In this document: positions 25,348 to 32,654 of the stretch, piece by piece
How the letters are laid out: every line of letters starts with the position of its first letter
How positions within the stretch are numbered: the stretch's first letter is position 1
NCBI GenBank assembly: GCA_019637095.1
Contig: JAHBWG010000031.1
Span: forward strand, 1-64,000
Length of the DNA stretch: 64,000 bases
Reading direction: 5' to 3'
Source: Sandaracinaceae bacterium
GTDB taxonomy: Bacteria; Myxococcota_A; Polyangia; Polyangiales; Sandaracinaceae
Translations under genes and position numbers: made by a program
Notes under the pieces: model-generated
What the model was told of the DNA's origin: nothing
Databases searched by the model: none
The model's input: the letters and a program-made list of their open reading frames with translations, nothing else

Positions 25348-27858
25348 GTGAAGGCATCGCATCGTTGGTTGACCGAGCTGAGCGGCGTCGACGCGAGCGC
25401 GGCGGACGTCGCGGCCGCGCTGACGCGGCTCGGACTCGAGGTCGAGGACGTCGAGCCGCGCGGCGAGGGGCTCGATCACGTCGTCATCGCCGAGGTGCGC
25501 GCGGCCGCGCCGGTGCAGGGCAAGGACAAGCTCACGCTCGTCACCGTGTTCGACGGGGAGGGCGAGCGGCAGGTGATCTGCGGCGCTCCGAACGTCCCCG
25601 CGCCGGGCGGGCGCGTGGTGCTCGCGCGCCCGGGCGCCGTGCTCCCCGGCGGCCTCGCGATCGCCGAGCGGGAGGTCGGCGGCGTCCGCTCGAGCGGGAT
25701 GCTCTGCTCGGAGACGGAGCTCGGGATCGGCCCCGGCGGCGCGGGGATCTTGGTCTTGACGAACGGCGAGCCCGGCCGCCCCGGCCAGCTCGCCCGCGAC
25801 GCGCTCGAGCTCACCGACCACGTCTTCGAGATCTCGCTGACGCCGAACCGCCCCGACTGCCTCGGCCACGTCGGCCTCGCGCGCGAGGTCGCGCTCGCGT
25901 TCGGTGTCGCGTTCCGGGCGCCCTCGCCGGGCGTGCCGGCGCGCCTCCTCGCCGGGGTCGATCGCCTCGACGCGCCCGGCGACCTGCCGCTCCTCGAGGA
26001 CGACGCGCCGCATCTCGACACGCTCACGCTCGTCGAGATGCGCGCCGGCGTGCCCGCCCTCGTGCCCATTCGCATCGAGAGCCCGGAGCGTTGCCCGCGC
26101 TACGCGGGCGGCGTCGTTCAAGGGGTCACCATCGGCCCCTCGCCGTTCTGGCTCCGTCATCGCCTCTTCAGCCTCGGCGTGCGCCCGATCGACAACGTCG
26201 TCGACGTGACCAACCTCGTGCTCCTCGAGCTCGGTCATCCGATCCACGCCTTCGACCTCGCGAAGCTGCGCGGCCCGGAGATCGTGGTGCGCCAGGCGCG
26301 CGAGGGCGAGACGATGGCGACGCTCGACGGCGAGGAGCGGCGCTTCACTGCGGACGATCTCCTCATCTGCGATGGCGGCGGCCCGGTGGCGGTCGCGGGC
26401 GTGATGGGCGGTCGCGACAGCGAGATCGGGCAGGACACGCGCGACGTCCTGATCGAGGTCGCGTACTTCGACGCGCGCTCGATCCGCCGGACCTCGCGCC
26501 GCCTCGGTCTGCACACCGAGTCGAGCCACCGCTTCGAGCGCGGCGTCGATCCGAACGGCGTGCCTCGCGCCATGCGCCGGGCGGTGAGCCTCATGTGCTT
26601 GCTCGCGCGCGGCGCCGCCTCGCCGATCGCCCGCGACGTCTGCCCCGCGCCGATCGCGCCGCGCGCGATCGCGTTCGACCCGGCGCACCCGGGACGCCTG
26701 CTCGGGATGCCCATCGCGGAGCGTCAGACGCGCGCGGCGCTCGAGGCGATCGGCTGCGCGATCTCGCCGTCCGAGGACCACCTCTGGCGCGTGCACGCGC
26801 CGACCTGGCGGCCGGATCTCGGGCGGCCGGAGGATCTCGTCGAAGAGGTCGCGCGGATCGGCGGCTACGACGCCATCCCGACCGCGCTCCCGCGCGTGCT
26901 CCCGTCGGGCCGCGGCGTCGACGCGCGGCTCCGCCTCGCGCGCCGGCTGCGCGAAGCGGCGGCGGATCTCGGCCTCCTCGAGGCCGTCAACTTCGCTTTC
27001 GTCTCGCGCGACGATCTCACGCGCGCCCGCATCCCCGGGGCGCCGCTCGCCCTCGCCAACCCGCTCTCCGAGGAGCGCGCGGTGCTGCGCACCTCGCTGT
27101 TGCCCGGGCTGCTCGCGGCCGTCGCGCGGTCGCGGCGGCACCAGGCGGCGAGCGCGGCGCTCTTCGAGCTCGCGCGCGTCTACCACCCGGTCGACGGCGA
27201 GCCGCTGCCGCGAGAGCCCTGGCACCTGGCGATCGCGCTCGCCGGCCGCCGCGTCGACCACGTCGCGGAGGACGCGCGCTTCGACCTCTACGACGGCAAA
27301 GGGGTGCTCGCCTCGATCGTCGAGGCGACCCTCGGAGCGCCGCTCGAGGCGCACGGTGACGAGGCGCTCGACGCCGAGGCGCCCTACCTCCACCCGCGGC
27401 GGCGGGCGCGGCTCTCCATCGACGGGGTGAGCGTCGGCGTCGTGGGCGAGCTGCACCCGGACGTCGGCGACGCGGCCGATCTCGACGCGCGCCTCGTGTA
27501 CGGCGAGCTGTGGCTCGAGCGCTTGTTCGAGGCGGCCGCGGCGCGCGGCGTCCCTCAGGCGCGAGCGCTGCCGCGCTTCCCGAGCGTCTCGCGCGACGTC
27601 GCCCTCGTGGTGGCCGAGTCGGTCCAGGTCGGCGCCGTCGCGGACGCGCTCGCCACGGCGGGGGAGCGCCTCGTCGAGGCCGTCGAGCTCTTCGACGTCT
27701 ACCGCGGCGCCGGGATCGAAGAGGGGCACAAGAGCCTCGCGTTCCGCGTCGTCTACCGCGACCCGGGGGCGACGCTCACCGACGCGCGCGTCGACACCGC
27801 GCACGGGCGCGTCGTGCGCGCCGCGATGGAGGCGGTCGGCGCGCGCCCGCGCGCGTAG
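25348..27858 (+). CDS. pheT: Phenylalanyl-tRNA synthetase beta subunit
   Basis: The 836-residue beta subunit has the normal order: tRNA-binding domain (about 40-150), B3/B4 editing domain (about 210-380), B5 domain, a catalytic-like core with PTWRPDLGRPEDLVEEVARI near 475, and the C-terminal ferredoxin-fold anticodon-binding domain (LPRFPSVSRDVALVV near 738). Full length for the family. It starts with GTG at 25348 and is followed by ihfA, as in E. coli. Confidence 0.97.
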   Translation: MKASHRWLTELSGVDASAADVAAALTRLGLEVEDVEPRGEGLDHVVIAEVRAAAPVQGKDKLTLVTVFDGEGERQVICGAPNVPAPGGRVVLARPGAVLPGGLAIAEREVGGVRSSGMLCSETELGIGPGGAGILVLTNGEPGRPGQLARDALELTDHVFEISLTPNRPDCLGHVGLAREVALAFGVAFRAPSPGVPARLLAGVDRLDAPGDLPLLEDDAPHLDTLTLVEMRAGVPALVPIRIESPERCPRYAGGVVQGVTIGPSPFWLRHRLFSLGVRPIDNVVDVTNLVLLELGHPIHAFDLAKLRGPEIVVRQAREGETMATLDGEERRFTADDLLICDGGGPVAVAGVMGGRDSEIGQDTRDVLIEVAYFDARSIRRTSRRLGLHTESSHRFERGVDPNGVPRAMRRAVSLMCLLARGAASPIARDVCPAPIAPRAIAFDPAHPGRLLGMPIAERQTRAALEAIGCAISPSEDHLWRVHAPTWRPDLGRPEDLVEEVARIGGYDAIPTALPRVLPSGRGVDARLRLARRLREAAADLGLLEAVNFAFVSRDDLTRARIPGAPLALANPLSEERAVLRTSLLPGLLAAVARSRRHQAASAALFELARVYHPVDGEPLPREPWHLAIALAGRRVDHVAEDARFDLYDGKGVLASIVEATLGAPLEAHGDEALDAEAPYLHPRRRARLSIDGVSVGVVGELHPDVGDAADLDARLVYGELWLERLFEAAAARGVPQARALPRFPSVSRDVALVVAESVQVGAVADALATAGERLVEAVELFDVYRGAGIEEGHKSLAFRVVYRDPGATLTDARVDTAHGRVVRAAMEAVGARPRA

Positions 27859-27867
27859 CGCATACGC

Positions 27868-27896
27868 TTGAGATCCCACGGCTTTCGTGGTTACCT
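27868..27896 (+). promoter_or_regulatory. Possible promoter of ihfA-merR with palindromic spacer
   Basis: TTGAGA at 27868-27873, 17 bases, and TTACCT at 27891-27896. The spacer contains the inverted repeat CCACG-N5-CGTGG (27876-27890), placed where a regulator bound between the boxes could twist or block the promoter. Confidence 0.42.
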
Positions 27897-27923
27897 CCGG
27901 GGCAGCTCGGGAGGGTGATCGCG

Positions 27924-28262
27924 ATGACCAAGGCCGAGATCGTCGACAGCGTCTACGAGAGGGTCGGTGGCTTCTCGAAGAAGGAGGCCGCCGAGGTCGT
28001 CGAGGCCGTGTTCGACACGATGAAGGACGTCCTCGCGACGGGGCAGAAGATCAAGATCTCGGGCTTCGGCAACTTCGTGGTGCGCGAGAAGAAGGAGCGC
28101 GTCGGCCGCAACCCGCAGACGGGCGCGCCGATCCCGATCTCCGCGCGGCGCGTCCTGACCTTCAAGCCGAGCCAGGTGCTCAAGGGCATCCTCAACCCGC
28201 ACCGCGCGGGCGACGAGGTGCTCGAGCCCGCCGTCGCGCGCCGCGCCGGCGCGGCCGATTGA
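27924..28262 (+). CDS. ihfA: Integration host factor alpha subunit
   Basis: IHF bends DNA and assists recombination and sigma-54 promoter activation. The 112-residue protein has the HU/IHF fold: TKAEIVDSVYERVGGFSKKE, the core ISGFGNFVVREKKERVGRNP with the intercalating proline, and ISARRVLTFKPSQVLK. Placement directly after pheST is typical of IhfA. About 18 extra residues follow the usual C terminus. The ATG at 27924 follows GGGAGGG; an in-frame GTG lies nine bases upstream. Confidence 0.92.
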   Translation: MTKAEIVDSVYERVGGFSKKEAAEVVEAVFDTMKDVLATGQKIKISGFGNFVVREKKERVGRNPQTGAPIPISARRVLTFKPSQVLKGILNPHRAGDEVLEPAVARRAGAAD

Positions 28263-28308
28263 GCGCCGCGGCCCGGGCTCCGTCCGGGTGTGATATCCAT
28301 CGAGCGCC

Positions 28309-28767
28309 GTGTCCCGCCCGCTCCCGGACAAGCTCTTCTTCCGCATCGGCGAGGTGGCGGAGATCGTCGGGGTGAAGCCGCACGTGCTCCGGTACTGGGA
28401 GCGCGAGCTCGGCGTGCTCAAGCCGATGAAGACGCGCGGTTCGCACCGGCAATACCGGCGCCGGGACGTCGAGCTCGCGATGCGCATCAAGCAGCTCCTC
28501 CACGACGAGGGCTACACCATCGCCGGCGCGAAGAGCCGCATGCGCGAGCTCGGCGAGCACCGGGTCGACGCGGAGCTGCCCGAGCGGGCGAGCCGCGAGG
28601 TGCAGCTGCGCGCGGCGCTGCTCGGCGTGCGCGAGGAGCTCGTCGGTCTGCTCACCGAGCTCGATCGCCGCGAGGACGAAGCGCGCGCCGAGGACGAGGC
28701 GCCGGTCGAGGTCACCATCCACCGCGCGGTGCCCGTACACGTTCCGTCGCGCAATCGTCCGGGGTGA
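28309..28767 (+). CDS. MerR family transcriptional regulator
   Basis: The 152-residue protein begins with a winged helix of MerR type: [20 protein letters not shown] followed by [21 protein letters not shown] helical segment follows, then an acidic C terminus; no cysteine metal-binding site is present, so it is not a metal sensor of classical type. It follows ihfA by 46 bp, a linkage (pheST-ihfA-merR) common in proteobacteria. Target genes are unknown. Confidence 0.88.
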   Translation: MSRPLPDKLFFRIGEVAEIVGVKPHVLRYWERELGVLKPMKTRGSHRQYRRRDVELAMRIKQLLHDEGYTIAGAKSRMRELGEHRVDAELPERASREVQLRAALLGVREELVGLLTELDRREDEARAEDEAPVEVTIHRAVPVHVPSRNRPG

Positions 28768-28768
28768 C

Positions 28769-28796
28769 TTGCGGGGCTTCCAAATGAAGCTACGCT
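28769..28796 (+). promoter_or_regulatory. Possible promoter of tRNA-Pro
   Basis: TTGCGG at 28769-28774, 16 bases, TACGCT at 28791-28796, about 30 bases before the tRNA-Pro 5' end and just after the MerR stop codon. Modest consensus match. Confidence 0.4.
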
Positions 28797-28827
28797 CGCG
28801 CTCCGGTCTCCCCCGAGGAGACCGTCC

Positions 28828-28902
28828 CGGGGCGTAGCGCAGCCTGGTTAGCGCACCATACTGGGGGTGTGGGGGTCGCTGGTTCGAATCCAGTCGCCCC
28901 GA
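28828..28902 (+). tRNA. tRNA-Pro (anticodon GGG)
   Basis: A 75-base cloverleaf: acceptor CGGGGCG/CGCCCCG, D stem GCGC/GCGC, anticodon stem CCATA/TGTGG with loop CTGGGGG giving anticodon GGG, T stem GCTGG/CCAGT (one G-U pair) with TTCGAAT loop, discriminator A. CCA is not encoded. Confidence 0.95.
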
Positions 28903-28910
28903 TCGATCGA

Positions 28911-28937
28911 GGCCACGGAGCCCCCAGCTCCGTGGCC
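28911..28937 (+). terminator. Hairpin after tRNA-Pro, abutting surE start
   Basis: A perfect 10-bp stem GGCCACGGAG/CTCCGTGGCC (28911-28920 with 28928-28937) with a 7-base loop follows tRNA-Pro. It ends 5 bases before the surE ATG, so it could also hide the surE start region. Followed by GTCTC, not a U-run. Confidence 0.55.
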
Positions 28938-28942
28938 GTCTC

Positions 28943-29731
28943 ATGTCGGCCGTGAGCGAGCGTCCACTCATCCTCCTGTCGAACGACGACGGCTTCGAGG
29001 CGCGTGGGCTGCACGCGCTGCGCGAGGCGCTCGAGCCGAGCGCGGACGTGTTCGTGGTCGCGCCGCGGACCGAGCAGAGCGCGGGCAGCCACTCGCTGAC
29101 CCTCAGCCGCCCGCTCCGCCACCGCGTGCTCGAGCCCACGTTCCATTGGGTCGACGGGAGCCCCGCCGATTGCATCTACGTGGCGCTCCACCGCGAGGGG
29201 ACGCTCCCGCGCCGGCCGGATCTCGTCGTGAGCGGGATCAACCACGGCTACAACCTCGGGACCGACGTCTACTACTCCGGCACCGTCGCGGCCGCGCGCG
29301 AGGCGGCGCTGCGTGGCGTGCCGTCGATCGCGTTCTCGCTCTCGCGCGCCGACGGGCGGCTCGACGTCGCGGCGGCGTGCGCCGCGCGGATCGTGGAGCG
29401 TGCGCTCGGCGCGCCGCGCGACTGGTACGCGGACCACGGCCCGCTCCTCAACGTGAACTTCCCCCCCGGCGACGCATACCGTGGCGTGCGCGCGACCCGG
29501 CTCGGCAAGCGCGTGTACTTCGACGAGGTCGAGGTGCGTCAGGATCCGCGCGGCGGCGAGTACGTCTGGATCGGAGGGCTGCATGCGCACCACGACCCGC
29601 TCGAGGGCGGGGACACCGACGCGGTCGACGCGGGGTACGTGTCCGTCACGCCGCTCTTGATCGACTGCACCCATTCGGGCGACCTCGGCCTCGCGGCCTG
29701 GGTCGCCGGTCCACGCGAGGAGGAGCCATGA
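28943..29731 (+). CDS. surE: 5'/3'-nucleotidase SurE
   Basis: SurE is a metal-dependent nucleoside monophosphate phosphatase linked to stationary-phase survival. The 262-residue protein starts with the metal-binding ILLSNDDGFEARGLHAL (Asp15/Asp16), and has VVAPRTEQSAGSHSLTL, the DLVVSGINHGYNLG block and GTVAAAREAALRGVPSIAFS. No ribosome site is visible before the ATG at 28943; GTG at 28952 is an alternative. The stop overlaps apt by 4 bp, so the two nucleotide-metabolism genes are coupled. Confidence 0.95.
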   Translation: MSAVSERPLILLSNDDGFEARGLHALREALEPSADVFVVAPRTEQSAGSHSLTLSRPLRHRVLEPTFHWVDGSPADCIYVALHREGTLPRRPDLVVSGINHGYNLGTDVYYSGTVAAAREAALRGVPSIAFSLSRADGRLDVAAACAARIVERALGAPRDWYADHGPLLNVNFPPGDAYRGVRATRLGKRVYFDEVEVRQDPRGGEYVWIGGLHAHHDPLEGGDTDAVDAGYVSVTPLLIDCTHSGDLGLAAWVAGPREEEP

Positions 29732-30261
29732 GCGAGCTGACGCGCGTCGCGTTCATCGAGTCGATGATCCGCAACGTCCCCGACTTCCCCAAGCCCGGGA
29801 TCCAGTTCAAGGACATCACCCCGATGCTCGCCGATCCGAAGGCGTTCATGACCTGCCTCGATCTCTTCGCCGAGCGCTGGGCGGGTGAGGGCCTCGACGC
29901 GGTCGTGGGGATCGAGTCGCGGGGGTTCATCTTCGGCGCCGCGCTCGCCGCGCGGATGAGCGTGAGCTTCGTGCCGGCGCGCAAGCCGGGCAAGCTCCCC
30001 GCGGCGACGGAGCGCGTGGAGTACGCGCTCGAGTACGGGACGGACGCGCTCGAGATGCACGTCGACGCGCTGCGCGCGGGTGACCGCGTGGTGGTGATCG
30101 ACGATCTGATCGCGACGGGCGGCACCGCGGCGGCGACCGTCGAGCTCTGCCGGCGGCTCGGCGCCGAGGTGATCGGCGCGGGGTTCGTGATCGAGCTGGC
30201 CGCGCTCGGCGGCCGCGACGCGATCGCGGACGTTCCCACGCTGTCGCTCCTCACGTACTGA
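29728..30261 (+). CDS. apt: Adenine phosphoribosyltransferase
   Basis: Apt salvages adenine to AMP using PRPP. The 177-residue protein has the usual family blocks: DFPKPGIQFKDITPML near residue 20, VGIESRGFIFGAALA near 55, and the PRPP-binding VVVIDDLIATGGTAAA near 122. The ATG at 29728 overlaps the surE stop and has a GGAGGA ribosome site. Its last 11 bases overlap the convergent Ser/Thr kinase gene. Confidence 0.96.
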   Translation: MSELTRVAFIESMIRNVPDFPKPGIQFKDITPMLADPKAFMTCLDLFAERWAGEGLDAVVGIESRGFIFGAALAARMSVSFVPARKPGKLPAATERVEYALEYGTDALEMHVDALRAGDRVVVIDDLIATGGTAAATVELCRRLGAEVIGAGFVIELAALGGRDAIADVPTLSLLTY

Positions 30262-32164
30262 GCGCTGCCCGGCGCGCGCCGGGCAGCATCGAGCGGAGGC
30301 GATGCGACACGAGGACCCGCCGGCGCTCGGCGCGCCGCAGCTCCTCGACGGCGCGTCCGACCAGCGTGTTCGGGATGTAGACGACGAACAGCGACGTGAA
30401 CAGTACGAGCACCGTCGTCGGCAGCGGCGGCAGCTCGACGAGGTTCGGAAGGAGCTGGATCATCCCCTCGGTGAACCGGTAGCCCTTCGGGATCACGTCG
30501 AGCTCCATGAGCACCCACGGGATCGCGACCGAGAGGCCGGCGCACGCGTTGATCGCGCCGCGCATGCGCCAGCTCGCGCGCACGCTCACCATGAAGGCGA
30601 CCGAGGTCGAGATGGCGAGGCTCGGCACGACGAAGAAGGGCGCGAACAACAGGCTCAACAGGCTCACCGTGCCGAACGCGAAGGGGAGCGACGCCAACGC
30701 GATGGTCCCCGTCGCGCGCTGCGTGCGCCACATCACCGCCGCGCCGATCGCGGCGAGCGCGAGCAGCCCGGCGAACGCGGCGACGACGCCGTCCATCCGC
30801 ACGCCCATCCACGCGAAGATGGGGACCGCCGAGAGCGCGACGGCGTAGGCGATCGCGCTGCGTCCCGCCGCGCGGCTCGCGAGCAGGCGCCGCCCGTCCT
30901 CGAGCTCGGCGGCGACCTCTCTGGGCAGCTCGCCCTCGGCGGGCTCGGGCTCGAGCAGCTGCTCGATCATGCGCGCCATCTCCGGGTTGTCCGGGTCGAG
31001 CACCGCGGCGGCGCCGAGCTCGCGCAACGCGGCGACGCGGGTGGTCTCGCTCGCGCTCGGCTTGCCCGCGAGCGAACGCCTCGCGGCCTCCGCGTGCTGG
31101 CCGGCGACCTCGCGGCGCAGCTCGCTCACGCGAGCGCCGTCGAGGAACGCGCGCAGGTCCGAGAGCAGCGCCGAGGCGTCCTCGTACCGCTCGCGCGGCA
31201 GGACCTTCGTCGCCCGCACGCAGATCGCGTCGAGCGCCGCGGGGACGTCGTCGTCGACGCGCAGGCTCGGGCGCGCGTCGACGCCCTCGAACGTCGAGCG
31301 GATGCGCTCGTTGGACGAGCCCGAGTGCAGCGGAGACAGCGCGACCGCTTCGAAGAGCATCGCGCCGAGCGAGTAGACGTCGGCGCGCGCGTCGACCTCC
31401 TGCCCCGACGCCTGCTCGGGCGCCATGTAGCCGGCCGTCCCGACCACGGTGCCGGGCACCGTGTACTCGGGGACCGGCTCGTCCTCGCCCGTCGTCGGGT
31501 CCGACAGATCCGAATCCGAGCGGAGCTTCGCGATGCCCCAGTCGAGCACGCTCACCTCGCCGAAGTCGCCCAGCATGACGTTGGCGGGCTTGAGATCGCG
31601 GTGCACCACCCCGCGTGAGTGCGCGTAGGCGATCGTCTCGGAGACGCGCTCGATCACGGAGAGCAGCTTGCGCCGCGGGAAGCGCTCGGCGGCGTCCTCG
31701 GATCCCTCGCGCAGGGCGCTGAGCGCCTCCGCGAGCGTGGTCCCGCGGACGCGGCGCATCGTGAAGTACGGCTGCCCGTCGGGCGTCACGCCGAGGTCGT
31801 AGACGGGCACGACGCCCGGGTGCTCGAGCTGCGCCTGGACCTGCGCCTCGCGCACGAAGCGGTCGCGCGCGAGGCGGCGCGTCGCTCCCTCGGCGAGCAT
31901 CTCCTTGACGGCGACCTCGCGTCCCGTCGCCGTGTCGTAGGCGAGGCGCACGACGCCCATCCCGCCCGCGCCGAGATCCCGGCGCACCGCGTAGCGCTCC
32001 GCGTACGTGCGGGGCGCGAGCGTGCGCGGCTTCGCTTCGACGTCCGGTGCGTTCGAGCGCTCGCTCGACGGGAGCCGCCCGTCGGGCGGCTCGTCGACCA
32101 TCGTGTCGGCCGCGAGCGCGCGTGGCGTGCCGGCGTTCGTCGGCAGATCGTGATCGCTGCTCAT
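30251..32164 (-). CDS. Serine/threonine protein kinase with C-terminal membrane domain
   Basis: A 637-residue Hanks-type kinase. Kinase motifs: Gly loop GAGGMGVV (65-72), Lys87 in VAVKEM, HRDLKPAN (188-195), DWG at 208-210 in place of DFG, and the APEQ activation segment end. After a Glu-rich linker (about 340-440), the last 190 residues hold about five hydrophobic helices and a basic C terminus, so the kinase domain is N-terminal and cytoplasmic. Such multi-helix tails may sense membrane or small-molecule signals. The 3' end overlaps apt by 11 bp. Confidence 0.92.
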   Translation of the reverse strand: MSSDHDLPTNAGTPRALAADTMVDEPPDGRLPSSERSNAPDVEAKPRTLAPRTYAERYAVRRDLGAGGMGVVRLAYDTATGREVAVKEMLAEGATRRLARDRFVREAQVQAQLEHPGVVPVYDLGVTPDGQPYFTMRRVRGTTLAEALSALREGSEDAAERFPRRKLLSVIERVSETIAYAHSRGVVHRDLKPANVMLGDFGEVSVLDWGIAKLRSDSDLSDPTTGEDEPVPEYTVPGTVVGTAGYMAPEQASGQEVDARADVYSLGAMLFEAVALSPLHSGSSNERIRSTFEGVDARPSLRVDDDVPAALDAICVRATKVLPRERYEDASALLSDLRAFLDGARVSELRREVAGQHAEAARRSLAGKPSASETTRVAALRELGAAAVLDPDNPEMARMIEQLLEPEPAEGELPREVAAELEDGRRLLASRAAGRSAIAYAVALSAVPIFAWMGVRMDGVVAAFAGLLALAAIGAAVMWRTQRATGTIALASLPFAFGTVSLLSLLFAPFFVVPSLAISTSVAFMVSVRASWRMRGAINACAGLSVAIPWVLMELDVIPKGYRFTEGMIQLLPNLVELPPLPTTVLVLFTSLFVVYIPNTLVGRAVEELRRAERRRVLVSHRLRSMLPGARRAALST

Positions 32165-32206
32165 CCCCGGATTGAAGCAACCCGGGCCGCGCTTGCACAG
32201 GCGGCG

Positions 32207-32563
32207 TCAGCTCTTTTTGCGCCGGACCATGTCCTCGTAGCGCCAGTGCTCGTCGAGCCATTCGAGGATGTCCCACTCCGGATCCACGATCGATCCGTCG
32301 GTCGCGAGCTCGTAGAGCAGCTCGTACGCGAGCTCCCTCGCGACGGGGCGCGTGAGCGCGCCGACCGCCGCGGTGACCGCCGCGTCGTCCGGCAGCGTGC
32401 GGATCGCCTCCTCCCAGATCGCGCCCCACTGCGGCTCGGTCAACCCGAGCCGCGCCGCGAAGCCCGCGACGATGTCGAGCTCTCCCTCGGAGATCTCTCC
32501 ATCGGCCATCATCATGAGGCGCGCGGATCCCGCGAGCGCGACCATCTCGGCATGCGTGAGCAC
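32207..32563 (-). CDS. TerB-like small acidic protein
   Basis: The 118-residue product resembles TerB-type domains: ARLMMMADGEISEGELDIV matches the hydrophobic-MADG-acidic signature that binds metal in TerB. The GTG start at 32563 is chosen because a more upstream start would run through tRNA-Arg; ATG at 32545 is an alternative. No tellurite-resistance genes are nearby, so a general metal or stress role is only a guess. It ends 42 bp before the upstream end of the kinase gene. Confidence 0.6.
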   Translation of the reverse strand: MLTHAEMVALAGSARLMMMADGEISEGELDIVAGFAARLGLTEPQWGAIWEEAIRTLPDDAAVTAAVGALTRPVARELAYELLYELATDGSIVDPEWDILEWLDEHWRYEDMVRRKKS

Positions 32564-32580
32564 CGCCGGCGATTCTAGAG

Positions 32581-32654
32581 CACTCCCGGCCCGATTCGAA
32601 CGGGCGACCAACGGCTTAGGAAGCCGCTGCTCTATCCAGCTGAGCTACGGGAGC
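32581..32654 (-). tRNA. tRNA-Arg (anticodon CCT)
   Basis: A 74-base cloverleaf on the minus strand: acceptor GCTCCCG/CGGGAGT (first pair G-U), D stem GCTC/GAGC, anticodon stem GCGGC/GCCGT with loop TTCCTAA giving anticodon CCT, T stem GCCCG/CGGGC with TTCGAAT, discriminator G. Its first 10 bases overlap the 3' end of the upstream phosphoesterase gene. It would decode AGG, a rare codon in such a GC-rich genome. Confidence 0.95.

Noticed and set aside
24406-27879. Very long minus-strand open frame opposite pheS-pheT
   Set aside because: It is antisense to two well-recognised genes, is Arg/Asp/Glu-biased and has no domain signature; long open antisense frames are expected at this GC content.
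30251-30261. Convergent overlap of apt and the kinase gene as a frameshift
   Set aside because: Both proteins end normally for their families; an 11-bp convergent overlap is ordinary in this compact genome.
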